A stretch of 64,000 bases of DNA, taken from contig CAJURY010000009.1 of the NCBI GenBank assembly GCA_910589155.1, positions 14,482 through 78,481 on the forward strand, in the 5' to 3' direction. The notes beneath the pieces were generated by a model. It was not told the DNA's origin. It worked only from the letters and a program-made list of their open reading frames with translations, and did not search any database. Positions 61,901 to 64,000 of the stretch are shown here, piece by piece; the first letter of the stretch is position 1, and each line of letters begins with the position of its first letter. The DNA is from an uncultured Oscillospiraceae bacterium (GTDB lineage Bacteria > Bacillota > Clostridia > Oscillospirales > Oscillospiraceae). The translations under genes and the position numbers were made by a program.

Positions 61901-63196
61901 ACAGCCTTTGACGGGCAAAGCATCACCTACGATGGCAGCGGCAATCCCCTGAGCTATTACAACGGCAAACGGTATACCATGACCTGGCGCAATGGCCGGG
62001 AATTGAACTCTGTTACCGTAGGCGGTAAAACCTACAGCTACGAGTATGACGTAAACGGTCTGCGTACCCGGAAAACCAATGCCGACGGCGGATATACAGA
62101 ATACTACATCATAGACGGCCTGACGGTAGCCGAACAGCGGTTCACCTCCGCAGGAGCGGAGAAGTACACCCTCCGGTATTCCTTTGATGAGAGCAACAGT
62201 CCGGTTGGCTTTGGCATCCAATATCCCGGCGAAACAACCTGGAAGAATTTCTACTTTGCCAAGAATCTGCAAGGCGACGTCATTGCCCTGTACCGCTGGG
62301 ATGGATTAAATAATGGCGTATTGGTAGCTACCTACAAATATGACCCCTGGGGCAAGCCTCTGGGCATCTACAACGCCAGCGGTAGTTCTATTTCCCAGAC
62401 GGCCTCCAATGTGGCAGCCTATAACCCCTTCCGCTACCGGGGCTACCGCTACGACGCAGATACCGGCTTCTACTACCTCCAGAGCCGCTATTATGACCCG
62501 GCCATTTGCAGGTTCATCAATGCAGGCGAGTACAGCGACACCGATGATGGCTTGCTGGGCTTCAATATGTTCGCTTACTGCTTGAATAACCCCATGAACC
62601 GCTCTGATCCCAACGGATCGTGGTCTTTGCCTAACTGGGCGAAGGTTGCCATTGGTGCGGTTGCAACTGTTGCTGCGGTTGCTGTTACTGTTGCCACTGG
62701 GGGTGCCGCTGCACCAGTTTTGATTGGGGTAGCTTCAAGTACAATAGGCGGAGCTGCTACTAACGCAATTAAACATCGTGTCACTACCAGGAGTTGGAAA
62801 GGTGCAGGAAAAGCCGCTCTTGACGTCGCTGCAAATGGCTTCATGACAGGAGGATTGTCCGCACTTGGCGGTTCTGTAATTGGAGGAGCTGTAAGAACGA
62901 TAAAAAATGCAAGAGCAGGTATTACGATTGGGAAAACCGGTACGTTTGAAAAGGTAGCTGACTTGGCGAAGACACGACACTATTCTGGATTAAAGGAATT
63001 TGACCTTATCAAGAATGTATTCGGCCCAAAAACTGCTGAAGCTGTTGGATGGTGGCAAAATAAGTGCGTTGTGAAAGGCGTCATGGCTCTAAAAGGTGCA
63101 ATCTATGATTGCGGCGGCGCATTAACCGGTGCCTATGCAAAGGAAGTTGCACTTACAAAAGGCTATCAGTATTTGTATAATGTTTGGTTAATGTAA
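58952..63196 (+). pseudogene. Truncated RHS/YD-repeat toxin gene with in-frame stop
   Basis: One frame runs from the recombinase junction to 63196 apart from a single TAG at 61013-61015. It encodes a lectin-like part (about 59480-60420), many YD repeats (YDSSGNALT, YDAAGKPTSS, YDHLNRTTKT, YDNAGNLTSW), the RHS core end FYYLQSRYYDPAICRFIN and the boundary PMNRSDPNG. About 190 residues follow: a hydrophobic Ala/Gly stretch and an unfamiliar C-terminal domain ending in YNVWLM. No start, ribosome site or signal peptide remains at the 5' end. The TAG replaces what may have been CAG. The tip is presumably a polymorphic toxin of unknown activity. Confidence 0.8.
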
Positions 63197-63216
63197 TGGG
63201 GAGGCATAATATAACC

Positions 63217-63552
63217 GTGGGAAGATACGCTATGATAAAAAAAGAATTCCGTTTTTTGTCAGAAAAGTATGGATTCAAAATACACATGAAGCAAAAGCGT
63301 GGTGCGTATTACTATATTGTGTGGACAAATATGCATGTAAATATCATGGTTCTATATGATGAGCAAGTTGATGAGCATGTAGAAAACCCGGTTAGAATCC
63401 GTGTATATGATGCAGATTCATTAGGAACTGTTTATGATGCAGTTGAATACCAGGATGAGTTCTTTTTTGATTTCAGGTCGCCACGGGAACGAATTCGTAG
63501 TGCATCAGATTGGCTTAAAATTTCAATTATTAATGGTATCGTCGAAATATAA
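63217..63552 (+). CDS. Probable immunity protein to RHS toxin
   Basis: About 111 aa from GTG at 63217 (GGGGAGG upstream) or 106 aa from ATG at 63232. Small, charged and aromatic (FRFLSEKYGFKIHMK, QDEFFFDFRSP), no membrane segment. It directly follows the RHS C-terminus, where immunity genes lie; lower GC than neighbours fits transfer. No family recognised. Confidence 0.55.
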   Translation: MGRYAMIKKEFRFLSEKYGFKIHMKQKRGAYYYIVWTNMHVNIMVLYDEQVDEHVENPVRIRVYDADSLGTVYDAVEYQDEFFFDFRSPRERIRSASDWLKISIINGIVEI

Positions 63553-64000
63553 AAGTTTCTTTCTTTATTAACGTTGTGTAAGCATAACTCATACCCCCCT
63601 AGAAGAAAGAATCAGACATCATGATTATTGAGCCACAATATGCATCGAAAAATTCAAGGTTGCCCAATCGTAACTAACAGAAAGTCAAACCTGCCTTTAA
63701 TTTAATACCCAGCAACTGGCCTCCAAACATGGGGGTCGGTTTTTTGTCCCGATTTGAGATAGATTCTTCCGGTAATTGTGCAAAGTTCGTTTTTCTTTTC
63801 AAAACCTGCTTTCCCCTAATACGCGATTCACGGCTTGTCGCAATATCCCGCCCTGGTCAAACACTGCAAATGCTTTTGCTGTCTGGCACGTGTATGGACG
63901 CGAGAACTAACTACTTTTTCCACTTCCAATATAAAGTATCCCGGCAGATGGCAGCAACATGTAAAACAGATTGTGTCCGGCAAGGCGGTGCGGCGCAGAA
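63553..64000. other. No gene recognised at window end
   Basis: A terminator-like pair ACTGGCCTCC/GGGGGTCGGT followed by TTTTTT lies near 63714-63745. On the minus strand a stretch near 63800-63905 reads AKAFAVFDQGGILRQAVNRV and could be the end of a decayed gene, but it is too short to name. Otherwise nothing supported. Confidence 0.4.

Overview
The window looks like chromosome from a spore-forming Clostridia member, most likely a gut Oscillospirales/Ruminococcaceae-type organism. The reasons are: spoVAD/spoVAE and a SpoVD-type penicillin-binding protein; a MurE with the meso-DAP motif DNPR; a T-box leader on pheST; small Firmicutes markers (IreB, YerC-like, TepA-like, SecG, the TIGR03960/DUF2344 pair); strong sigma-A promoters with 17-bp spacers; and moderate GC with many intrinsic terminators. 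The taxon is inferred from gene content only.

Layout. 1-14220: division and cell-wall cluster mraZ-rsmH-ftsL-spoVD-murE-murF-mraY-ftsW-murG-murA-ftsQ-ftsZ, with MraZ operator repeats at its head and a separate ftsZ promoter; murD, murC, murB and ftsA are absent. 14380-18795: yerC-like/methyltransferase/hslO, five tRNAs, and rpsF-ssb-rpsR. 19018-23006 (minus): a surface acylation operon (DUF4358 lipoprotein, MBOAT, DHHW), with a 161-bp MITE between it and ybaK-TSCPD. 23129-29555: TepA-like protease, S9 peptidase, the spoVAD-spoVAE-QN-rich spore cluster, an NlpC/P60 hydrolase and ireB. 29664-33445: T-box-controlled pheST. 33677-46139: flotillin, XRE regulator, a five-gene nickel/peptide-type ABC importer with FmdE and TPR proteins, a sigma-like/zinc-finger pair, and the radical-SAM/DUF2344 pair. 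46333-48448: a hairpin-rich repeat, secG and prfB.

48670-57280 is the most striking region: an adenosylcobalamin-type riboswitch with a distal terminator, followed by six co-directional genes. One is a secreted 904-aa protein combining a DUF4430 domain (like the beta domain of transcobalamin/intrinsic factor), an alpha/alpha-toroid, a cohesin-like domain and a C-terminal dockerin. Next come a membrane-anchored cohesin protein, a DUF4430 lipoprotein, an EcfT protein, and one polypeptide fusing two ECF ATPases to an S component. I read this as a vitamin B12 capture system in which a transcobalamin-like protein may be tethered by cohesin-dockerin binding next to an ECF importer.

57418-64000 is an accessory tail: tRNA-Leu followed by decayed serine-recombinase fragments flanked by att-like direct repeats, then a 5'-truncated RHS toxin gene broken by an in-frame TAG, a probable immunity gene, and about 450 bp without a recognisable gene.
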